From the NCBI GenBank assembly GCA_023259875.1, contig JALRFL010000168.1, positions 1 through 20,248 of the forward strand: a DNA stretch of 20,248 nucleotides, given 5' to 3'. This document shows, one piece after another, positions 7,904-13,902 of this stretch (the stretch's first letter is position 1; every line of letters starts with the position of its first letter). The translations under genes were made by a program, and so were the position numbers. The notes under the pieces were generated by a model that saw nothing but the letters and a program-made list of their open reading frames with translations, had not been told where the DNA came from and did not search any database. This stretch comes from Alphaproteobacteria bacterium (lineage in GTDB: Bacteria; Pseudomonadota; Alphaproteobacteria; Puniceispirillales; UBA1172).

Positions 7904-8144
7904 ATTGATTGCCGAATTTGGTGGCAACAACAAAGACAGTGGCAACCCCTCGGTTCAGGTAGCGATCCTGACTGAACGGATTGTCAATCTGACTGAACAT
8001 ATGAAAACCCATAAGCATGATTTCGGTTCACGCCGTGGTCTGTTGACTATGGTTGGTAAACGCCGCCATTTGCTAGACTATATCAAGCGTCGGGATGAAT
8101 CTTCTTACCAAGATTTGATTCAAAAACTGGGTCTGCGCCGCTAA
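7875..8144 (+). CDS. rpsO: 30S ribosomal protein S15
   Basis: S15 binds the three-way junction of 16S rRNA helices 20-22 and forms bridge B4 with the 50S subunit. From the ATG at 7875 the product is 89 residues, exactly the usual S15 length, with PSVQVAILTERIVNLTEHM, SRRGLL, RRHLLDYIK and the terminal LGLRR. An alternative ATG at 7872 adds one Met. AAAGGAG at 7861-7867 gives a 7-nt spacing to 7875, against 4 nt to 7872. The start lies inside truB, and a strong terminator follows at 8176-8203. Confidence 0.97.
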   Translation: MSITKSRKAELIAEFGGNNKDSGNPSVQVAILTERIVNLTEHMKTHKHDFGSRRGLLTMVGKRRHLLDYIKRRDESSYQDLIQKLGLRR

Positions 8145-8175
8145 GCCTCACCCCGGTTACAATCAATTGAAAGAT

Positions 8176-8203
8176 AACACCGCTTTTGGCGGTGTTTTCT
8201 TTT
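8176..8203 (+). terminator. Intrinsic terminator after rpsO
   Basis: AACACCGC (8176-8183) pairs with GCGGTGTT (8189-8196) around a short T-rich loop and is followed by TTTTCTTTT. It lies 32 nt after the rpsO stop and separates the truB-rpsO end of the operon from pnp, either fully or partly. Confidence 0.82.
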
Positions 8204-8217
8204 GGTGATGAGTTTTC

Positions 8218-8246
8218 TTGACTTTATCCAGGATGTTCACTATTGA
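8218..8246 (+). promoter_or_regulatory. pnp: Candidate pnp promoter
   Basis: TTGACT (8218-8223), a 17-nt spacer and TATTGA (8241-8246) follow directly after the rpsO terminator. The predicted start near 8253 gives a leader of about 195 nt before pnp. The -35 box is good; the -10 box is weak. Confidence 0.42.
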
Positions 8247-8252
8247 CGGTGA

Positions 8253-8448
8253 TACATTGATGAAACCAAGGAAACGGGCATCAGGATACGCTGATGCCGA
8301 CGGGGAACGCCCCCGGTGATGCGCGAATACCCAGACAGAACCCTGGACTGGAACCCATCTCCCCCAAGATTTCATGAATGATGATGATAACCTGACCCTG
8401 CCAAGGAATGGTCCTTGGTGGTCAGATTGATGGAGATAAAAAATCAAT
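8253..8448 (+). promoter_or_regulatory. Structured 5' leader of pnp
   Basis: The 304-nt gap between rpsO and pnp holds the terminator, a promoter candidate and this leader, but no gene I can support. It contains an 8-bp hairpin GGCATCAG/CTGATGCC (8277-8298), CGGGG/CCCCG (8301-8315), and a two-part hairpin at 8392-8425: CTGACC/GGTCAG outside, CCAAGGA/TCCTTGG inside, ATGG loop. GGAG at 8432-8435 is the only ribosome site, an unusually long 13 nt from the ATG. In E. coli, PNPase controls its own mRNA through a leader stem cut by RNase III; this leader could serve the same end, by inference. Confidence 0.5.
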
Positions 8449-10548
8449 ATGTTCGAAGTATTCAAAAAAGAAATTGAATGGGGTGGCAGAACGCTAACTC
8501 TTGAGACAGGCAAGATCGCTCGTCAGGCGGATGGCGCTATTATGGCCACCCTTGGAGAAACCACAGTGCTTTGTACGGCGGTGGCCGCAAGCAGCGCAAA
8601 GCCAGGGCAGGATTTCTTCCCCTTGACAGTTAATTATCAGGAAAAAACCTTTGCCGCAGGGAAAATCCCGGGGGGATTCTTTAAGCGTGAAGGACGGCCT
8701 AGCGAAAAAGAAACCCTGACCTCGCGTCTGATTGACCGCCCGATCCGGCCTCTCTTTCCTGCTGGCTTCAAATGTGAAACGCAAGTCATTACAACCGTGC
8801 TGTCGCATGATATGGAAAATGATCCTGATATTGTGGCGATGATTGGCGCTTCGGCGGCTCTGACCATTTCTGGGATTCCGTTTTTTGGCCCGATTGGTGC
8901 CGCACGGGTGGGGATGATTGATGGCGAATATGTGCTTAACCCTTCGCTTTCGCAAATGAAAGACAGCAGCCTTGATCTGGTGGTCGCTGGCACGCGTGAA
9001 GGCGTGTTGATGGTCGAATCCGAAGCCAGTGAGCTAGACGAAAAAACAATGCTTGGGGCCGTCAATTTCGGTCATGAGGCGATGCAAACGGTGATTGATG
9101 CAATTATTTCACTTGCCGAAGTTGCCGCAAAAGATCCCCGGCCTCTGCCAGAAGAACCAGCAGAAGCTGATGCGATCAGCAAAGCATTCAAGAGCTTTGG
9201 CAAAAAACTTGCTGACGCTTACAAAATTGCGGATAAGACTAGCCGTCAGGCAGCAATCGCAGAAATTAAAGCCGAAGCCATGACCAAACTGGATGAAAAC
9301 ACAGATACCGTTCTGGCGATGGATCTCTTTAAGAAGCTTGAAGCGGATACCGTACGCGGTGCCATTTTGAAAACCAGCAAGCGTATTGATGGCCGCGATC
9401 TGTCCACAGTGCGTCCGATTGTCGCCGAAGTCGGTGTGTTGCCGCGCACCCATGGGTCTGCTTTGTTCACGCGTGGGGAAACCCAAGCACTGGCCGTGGC
9501 AACCTTGGGCACAGGGCAGGATGAGCAGATTATTGACGCGCTTGAAGGCGAATATCGTCAGGATTTTATGCTGCATTATAATTTCCCTCCCTATTCTGTG
9601 GGTGAGGCAGGCCGTGTGGGTTCACCGGGCCGCAGAGAAATTGGTCACGGTAAATTGGCGTGGCGTGCGGTTAATCCTGTTCGTCCCCCTCGGGATGAGT
9701 TCCCTTACACGGTTCGCGTTGTGTCTGAGGTAACCGAATCCAATGGCTCATCTTCTATGGCTACCGTCTGCGGCACTTCGCTTGCGATGATGGATGCTGG
9801 TGTACCATTGCCGCGTCCAGTGGCTGGGATTGCTATGGGGCTGATCAAAGAAGGTGATAAATTTGCCGTTCTCTCAGATATCCTTGGTGACGAAGACCAT
9901 CTTGGTGACATGGATTTTAAGGTGGCAGGAACATCTGATGGTATCACAGCCCTGCAAATGGATATTAAGATCACCTCCATTACACCAGCGATCATGGAAC
10001 AAGCGCTTGATCAAGCCAAGGGTGGGCGGTTGCACATTCTGGGTGAGATGAACAAAGCGCTTGGTCATGCCCGGGATTCTTTGGCAGATACCGCACCAAA
10101 GATCACCACCATGACCATTCCGGTGGACAAAATCCGCGATATCATTGGCCCTGGCGGCAAGATGATCCGTGAAATTTGTGAAACCACAGGGGCTAAGATT
10201 GATATTGAAGATGACGGCACAGTTAAGATTGCCGCATCAGACACCGCGTCTGGTGACGCCGCGTATAAGCGGATTCACGATATTGTCGCAGAACCAGAAC
10301 TCAATGTCATTTATGATGGTAAGGTAGTGAAGACAGTCGATTTCGGTGCCTTTGTCAATTTCATGGGCGCGCGTGATGGTCTCGTTCACATTTCTGAATT
10401 GCAAGAAGGCCGCACAGGCAAAACCACCGATGTCGTTGAAGAAGGCGATATGGTAAAGGTAAAAGTGATCGGCTTTGATGACCGCGGCAAGATCAAATTG
10501 TCAATGAAGCGGGTTAATCAGGAAACAGGCGAAGACCTCGAAGCCTAA
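8449..10548 (+). CDS. pnp: Polyribonucleotide nucleotidyltransferase (PNPase)
   Basis: PNPase degrades RNA 3' to 5' phosphorolytically, and can add tails in reverse; it works as a trimer and is often a degradosome partner. The 699-residue protein has both RNase PH-like domains: the first with FAAGKIPGGFFKREGRPSEK and RPIRPLFP, the second with the acidic cluster GDEDHLGDMD at 480-489 that holds the catalytic aspartates. Between them is the helical domain (about 230-300). The KH domain has IIGPGGKMI (GPGG at 567-570), followed by the S1 domain (about 621-690). Start, length and motifs are normal. A structured leader precedes it and a strong terminator follows. Confidence 0.98.
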   Translation: MFEVFKKEIEWGGRTLTLETGKIARQADGAIMATLGETTVLCTAVAASSAKPGQDFFPLTVNYQEKTFAAGKIPGGFFKREGRPSEKETLTSRLIDRPIRPLFPAGFKCETQVITTVLSHDMENDPDIVAMIGASAALTISGIPFFGPIGAARVGMIDGEYVLNPSLSQMKDSSLDLVVAGTREGVLMVESEASELDEKTMLGAVNFGHEAMQTVIDAIISLAEVAAKDPRPLPEEPAEADAISKAFKSFGKKLADAYKIADKTSRQAAIAEIKAEAMTKLDENTDTVLAMDLFKKLEADTVRGAILKTSKRIDGRDLSTVRPIVAEVGVLPRTHGSALFTRGETQALAVATLGTGQDEQIIDALEGEYRQDFMLHYNFPPYSVGEAGRVGSPGRREIGHGKLAWRAVNPVRPPRDEFPYTVRVVSEVTESNGSSSMATVCGTSLAMMDAGVPLPRPVAGIAMGLIKEGDKFAVLSDILGDEDHLGDMDFKVAGTSDGITALQMDIKITSITPAIMEQALDQAKGGRLHILGEMNKALGHARDSLADTAPKITTMTIPVDKIRDIIGPGGKMIREICETTGAKIDIEDDGTVKIAASDTASGDAAYKRIHDIVAEPELNVIYDGKVVKTVDFGAFVNFMGARDGLVHISELQEGRTGKTTDVVEEGDMVKVKVIGFDDRGKIKLSMKRVNQETGEDLEA

Positions 10549-10570
10549 GGCTAACTTGTCAAAACAAAAT

Positions 10571-10602
10571 AAAAGCGGGGCGTCATGCTCCGCTTTTTTT
10601 TT
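10571..10602. terminator. Intrinsic terminator between convergent pnp and fabI
   Basis: AAAAGCGGGGC (10571-10581) pairs with GCTCCGCTTTT (10587-10597), with one G-U pair and a 5-nt loop, and runs into nine T residues. On the minus strand the same stem ends in TTTTATTTTG, so it can also stop the fabI transcript, whose stop codon is only 5 nt away. Confidence 0.88.
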
Positions 10603-10606
10603 GGCG

Positions 10607-11395
10607 TTATTCGGTTTCGGCTGTTGGAACACCAATATGGTGATAACCGCCATCAACATAATGCACTTCCCCTGTAACGCCAGATGACAAATCAGAAGCA
10701 AAATAAAGCCCGGCGCGACCAACCTCATCCATATCGGGGTTTCTCTTGAGAGGGGCTTGGCTTTCGCTATGGCGGAACACATGACGCGCGCCACTGATGG
10801 CAGCCCCAGCAAGGGTCTTAACTGGCCCAGCAGAAATGGCATTGACCCGAATATTATGCTTACCTAAATCCACCGCCAGATAACGAACCGATGCCTCAAG
10901 CGCGGCTTTAGCCACACCCATGACATTATAATTTGGTGTAATGCGGTTAGCGCCAAGATAAGTCAAAGTTGTCATAGAGCCGCCTTTTTCCTCCATCATT
11001 GGTAGCATGGCTCGCGCCAATTCGGTCATAGAATAGCAGGAAATCAGCATGGCATTATTAAAATTGTCACGCGAAGTGTTAAGATATGGCCCACGCAATT
11101 CAGACTTATCCGCAAAGGCGATGGCATGGACAACAAAATCCACCTGTCCCCATGTCTTTTGCAGGGTGGCGGCCATTTCCTCAATGCCACCTTCGGCGCC
11201 AACATCACAAGGTAGGGTCAGGTCAGACCCAAGGGATTCAGCAAGAGGAATCACACGCTTAGCAAGCATATCATTTTGATAGGTTAGTGCGAGCGTTGCT
11301 CCGGCTTCGGCACATTTCTGTGCGATGCCATAGGCAATAGAGTGATCGTTAGCCACCCCCATAATCAGTCCGCGTTTTCCTGCTAATATCTTCAT
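10607..11395 (-). CDS. fabI: Enoyl-[acyl-carrier-protein] reductase (NADH) FabI
   Basis: FabI catalyses the last reduction of each fatty acid elongation cycle, from trans-2-enoyl-ACP to acyl-ACP, in the cytoplasm. The 262-residue short-chain dehydrogenase fold shows the nucleotide motif GVANDHSIAYGIA at 13-25, Tyr146 (in LTYLGA), Tyr156 and Lys163 (in YNVMGVAK), which coincide with E. coli FabI numbering. PVKTLA follows at the substrate loop. It is the last gene of the fabA-fabB-fabI operon, starting 27 nt after the fabB stop with only a weak ribosome site, so translation may depend on coupling to fabB. FabI is the target of triclosan-type inhibitors in other bacteria. Confidence 0.96.
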   Translation of the reverse strand: MKILAGKRGLIMGVANDHSIAYGIAQKCAEAGATLALTYQNDMLAKRVIPLAESLGSDLTLPCDVGAEGGIEEMAATLQKTWGQVDFVVHAIAFADKSELRGPYLNTSRDNFNNAMLISCYSMTELARAMLPMMEEKGGSMTTLTYLGANRITPNYNVMGVAKAALEASVRYLAVDLGKHNIRVNAISAGPVKTLAGAAISGARHVFRHSESQAPLKRNPDMDEVGRAGLYFASDLSSGVTGEVHYVDGGYHHIGVPTAETE

Positions 11396-11422
11396 GCTAA
11401 TCTCGCTTCATCTACTATGCGT

Positions 11423-12655
11423 TCATTGATGCCTCATAATGGCAAGGGTGGAATTGGTACCGCCGAAGCCAAACGAATTGCTGATCGCCAGATTGATCTG
11501 ATGGTCGATGCTTTTACCAACCACGGGAATATCGCCAATGCCTTCATCAGGATTATTCAGGTTAGCATTGCCAGCGATAAAACCGTCACGCATCATAAGA
11601 AGTGTATAAATCACTTCTTGCACCCCTGTTGCCCCAAGCGAATGTCCCGTCAGGGACTTGGTAGAAGAAACATGAGGCAAATATCCAGCTGGGGAAAACA
11701 CTTCATGAATGGCTTCCAGCTCTTTGATATCGCCAACGGGCGTGCTGGTACCATGGGTGTTGATATAATCCACTTGCTGATTAAGGCCGTTGCCGTCATA
11801 TCCGGCTAGGGCTAATTGCATACATCTCACCGCGCCCTCGCCAGAAGGGGCAACCATATCATGCCCATCAGAATTCGCCCCAGAGCCAACAATCTCACCA
11901 TAGATTTTTGCTCCACGCGCTAGGGCATGATCCCGGTCTTCAAGCACCACCATACCGCCGCCACCAGCGATAACAAATCCGTCACGATCCCTATCATAGG
12001 GGCGTGATGCGGCCTCAGGCGTGTCGTTGAAAGACGAAGACATTGCCCCCATCGCGTCAAACAAGACAGACAGCGTCCAGTGCAATTCCTCGCCGCCGCC
12101 AGCAAAAACAATATCCTGCTGACCATAGCGAATGGCATCAGCTCCGGCAGAAATACAATGGGCGCTGGTTGAGCAAGCCGAAGAAATCGAATAATTCAGC
12201 CCTTTGATTTCAAAGAAAGTGGCAATACAGGCAGAAACGGTTGAGGACATACAGCGTGGCACCATATAGGGGCCAATGCGCTTAGGGCCTTTTTCGCGCG
12301 TGATATCGGCGGCCTGCATCAGGTTATAGGTTGATGGTCCCCCTGATCCTGCAATCATCCCAGATCGGGGGTTTGATACCTCACCTGGTTCTAATCCTGC
12401 ATCAGCGATGGCTTGCTGCATGGCAAGCACAGCATAAGCCGCCCCATCCCCCATAAACCGCATTTGTTTACGATCAATATGGTCTTCGAGATTGATTTTA
12501 ACCGTTCCATGAATCTGACTGCGAAACCCAAGTTCCGCGTATTCTGGCGCGGCAACAATGCCAGACCGCCCAAGGCGTAAAGATTCTGACACTTCGTCTG
12601 CGGATGTGCCGATGGATGAGGTGATCCCAATTCCTGTTATGACAACGCGTCGCAT
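11423..12655 (-). CDS. fabB: 3-oxoacyl-[acyl-carrier-protein] synthase I (FabB)
   Basis: FabB condenses malonyl-ACP with acyl-ACP and is the synthase that elongates the cis-3-decenoyl intermediate made by FabA, giving unsaturated fatty acids. The 410-residue thiolase-fold protein has the nucleophile Cys161 in SSACSTSAH, His301 in NTHGTSTPVGD and His338 in LTGHSLGATG, plus the glycine-rich FGFGGTNS near the end. The pairing with fabA favours FabB over FabF. GGGA lies 5 nt before the ATG. It follows fabA by 75 nt and precedes fabI by 27 nt on the same strand. All catalytic residues are present. Confidence 0.96.
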   Translation of the reverse strand: MRRVVITGIGITSSIGTSADEVSESLRLGRSGIVAAPEYAELGFRSQIHGTVKINLEDHIDRKQMRFMGDGAAYAVLAMQQAIADAGLEPGEVSNPRSGMIAGSGGPSTYNLMQAADITREKGPKRIGPYMVPRCMSSTVSACIATFFEIKGLNYSISSACSTSAHCISAGADAIRYGQQDIVFAGGGEELHWTLSVLFDAMGAMSSSFNDTPEAASRPYDRDRDGFVIAGGGGMVVLEDRDHALARGAKIYGEIVGSGANSDGHDMVAPSGEGAVRCMQLALAGYDGNGLNQQVDYINTHGTSTPVGDIKELEAIHEVFSPAGYLPHVSSTKSLTGHSLGATGVQEVIYTLLMMRDGFIAGNANLNNPDEGIGDIPVVGKSIDHQINLAISNSFGFGGTNSTLAIMRHQ

Positions 12656-12730
12656 ATTATCCCTTTAATCTTTTTGTGGTTTTGCCTAGATGGCTTTTGG
12701 TTATGATGTTACGTTTTTCTCACCATGACT

Positions 12731-13249
12731 TTAGGCACCGGAGTCACTCTTGAAAAGCCCTACACGAATATCATTGGCGGAAAACACAGAGACACCGTCA
12801 CAAAGCACTTCCCCATTCGCGATGCCCATCACCAATTTGCGCATAATGAGACGCTGAATATCTAGCTTAAAGGTGAGTTTTTTTGCTGATGGCTGAACCT
12901 GACCGGTGAACTTAACCTCACCAACAGAAATCGCACGACCGCGACCTTCGCCGCCCATCCAGCCGAGGAAAAACCCAACTAATTGCCACAACCCGTCCAT
13001 GCCAAGGCATCCCGGCATCACCGGATCGCCGACAAAGTGACAATCAAAAAACCAGCGATCAGGAGTGATATCAAACTCCGCCTCAATTTCACCTAGCCCC
13101 TTGCTGCCCCCGTCATCATTAATCATGGTGATGCGATCCATCATCAGCATCGGCGGCATCGGAAGCTGGGGATTGCCATGGCCAAACATCTCACCCTTAG
13201 CGCAGGTTATAAGCTCATCATAGGTGAAATGATTTTTCTTGTTTGTCAT
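12731..13249 (-). CDS. fabA: 3-hydroxydecanoyl-[ACP] dehydratase/isomerase FabA
   Basis: FabA dehydrates 3-hydroxydecanoyl-ACP and isomerises the product to the cis-3 form, the entry point of anaerobic unsaturated fatty acid synthesis. From the ATG at 13249 the protein is 172 residues, the same length as E. coli FabA. The hot-dog fold motif DCHFVGDPVMPGCLGMDGLW carries His71 and Asp85, matching catalytic His70 and Asp84 of E. coli. QLPMPPMLMMDRI also fits. An in-frame ATG at 13261 would add four residues, but GGGAA 5 nt upstream of 13249 and the family length favour the shorter form. It is divergent from irr. Confidence 0.96.
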   Translation of the reverse strand: MTNKKNHFTYDELITCAKGEMFGHGNPQLPMPPMLMMDRITMINDDGGSKGLGEIEAEFDITPDRWFFDCHFVGDPVMPGCLGMDGLWQLVGFFLGWMGGEGRGRAISVGEVKFTGQVQPSAKKLTFKLDIQRLIMRKLVMGIANGEVLCDGVSVFSANDIRVGLFKSDSGA

Positions 13250-13278
13250 AATGGTTCCCATCGTTGTTTCACGCCATT

Positions 13279-13308
13279 AGAATAGAGGAAAACGCCCTGC
13301 TTTCACAA
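13279..13308 (-). promoter_or_regulatory. fabA: Candidate fabA promoter
   Basis: On the minus strand TTGTGA (13303-13308), an 18-nt spacer and TATTCT (13279-13284) point towards fabA, with a predicted start about 23 nt before the ATG at 13249. Both boxes match consensus partially. Confidence 0.38.
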
Positions 13309-13324
13309 ACGCATTTTGCACAAC

Positions 13325-13353
13325 TTGACTTTATTATTGCAAATTTTTATGTA
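13325..13353 (+). promoter_or_regulatory. Candidate irr promoter
   Basis: TTGACT (13325-13330), 17 nt, TATGTA (13348-13353) lies in an AT-rich stretch before irr and would start transcription about 15 nt upstream of the ATG at 13375. The -35 box is close to consensus and the -10 is imperfect. Confidence 0.4.
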
Positions 13354-13374
13354 AAATATGGAAAAGGCAGAAAT

Positions 13375-13779
13375 ATGACAGCTTCTCAGACAACAGATTT
13401 GCTTCGCCAGCATGGATTGCGGCCTACTCGCCAGCGTATCGCTTTGGCCTCGTTGCTGTTTGATGGTCATCCGCGTCATGTGACTGCCGAAAGCCTCAAA
13501 GAACAGGTCAAAGCATCAGGCATCAAATTGTCGCTTGCGACGATTTATAACACGCTTCATCAGTTTACCGCCGCAGGTCTCCTGAAAGAAATTAAAGGCA
13601 TCAGCGATGTCACATGGTTTGATACCAATATCAACAGCCATCATCACTTTTTAGACACCTCGAACAACCACCTGATTGATATTCCGGCCTCATCTATCAC
13701 CATCACCAATTTGCCCAAAACGCCTGCGGGTAAGGTTATCAATGGGGTTGAGGTGATTGTCCGTTTGACGGACGGCTAA
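13375..13779 (+). CDS. irr: Iron response regulator Irr (Fur family)
   Basis: Irr senses heme/iron status in Alphaproteobacteria and represses or activates iron-use genes by binding ICE boxes. The 134-residue protein has the Fur-type winged helix with LRPTRQRIALASLLF and SLATIYNTLHQF (about 14-66), then the Irr signature HHH at 89-91 and the LIDIPASSI strand at 100-108. It has no cysteine, so the Fur-type CxxC zinc site is absent and the Cys-Pro heme regulatory motif of the Bradyrhizobium protein is missing; heme sensing, if any, would use the HHH site. AAAAGGCAG lies before the ATG at 13375; a longer TTG start at 13264 would overlap the promoter region and is unlikely. It is divergent from fabA and upstream of katG. 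Confidence 0.88.
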   Translation: MTASQTTDLLRQHGLRPTRQRIALASLLFDGHPRHVTAESLKEQVKASGIKLSLATIYNTLHQFTAAGLLKEIKGISDVTWFDTNINSHHHFLDTSNNHLIDIPASSITITNLPKTPAGKVINGVEVIVRLTDG

Positions 13780-13794
13780 TTCCCTAATATTTTA

Positions 13795-13811
13795 TTTAAA
13801 ACCATTCTAAT
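13795..13811 (+). promoter_or_regulatory. ICE-like (Irr box) inverted repeat upstream of katG
   Basis: TTTAAAACCATTCTAAT is an imperfect inverted repeat (TTAAAA-CCA-TTCTAA, one mismatch in the six-base arms). It resembles the TTTAGAA-N3-TTCTAAA form I recall for the iron control element bound by Irr. It lies directly upstream of the katG -35 box and 16 nt after the irr stop. Confidence 0.42.
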
Positions 13812-13815
13812 CTAC

Positions 13816-13845
13816 TTGAATGTCGCGCAAGAATACCAATATAAC
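13816..13845 (+). promoter_or_regulatory. katG: Candidate katG promoter
   Basis: TTGAAT (13816-13821), 18 nt, TATAAC (13840-13845). The -10 box matches consensus at five of six positions. The predicted start is near 13852, giving a leader of about 50 nt with GGAG at 13893-13896. Confidence 0.55.
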
Positions 13846-13860
13846 TTATGTATAGGTTAT
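13841..13860. promoter_or_regulatory. 20-bp near-palindrome over the katG -10 and start site
   Basis: ATAACTTATGTATAGGTTAT reads almost the same on both strands: arms ATAAC-x-TAT and ATA-x-GTTAT match at eight of nine positions. It overlaps the last bases of the katG -10 box and the predicted start site, where a bound dimer would block transcription. I do not recognise the regulator. Confidence 0.45.
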
Positions 13861-13902
13861 CGTTAATGTATTGCGACAATTCATCAGCAATTGGAGAACA
13901 TA

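Noticed and set aside
8145..8448. Separate small RNA or tRNA gene between rpsO and pnp
   Set aside because: Hairpins are present but no cloverleaf and no T-run terminator before pnp; best explained as the pnp leader.
11417..11809. 130-residue plus-strand frame over the 3' part of fabB
   Set aside because: Opposite to conserved FabB active-site sequence; shadow.
13264..13374. Longer irr start (TTG at 13264)
   Set aside because: The added 37 residues do not look like Irr, cross both promoter candidates and have no ribosome site; ATG 13375 has one.
13830..13866. OxyR site upstream of katG
   Set aside because: Only one ATAG at the expected spacing is intact; the other tetranucleotides match at half their positions, so it is not supported as an OxyR site.
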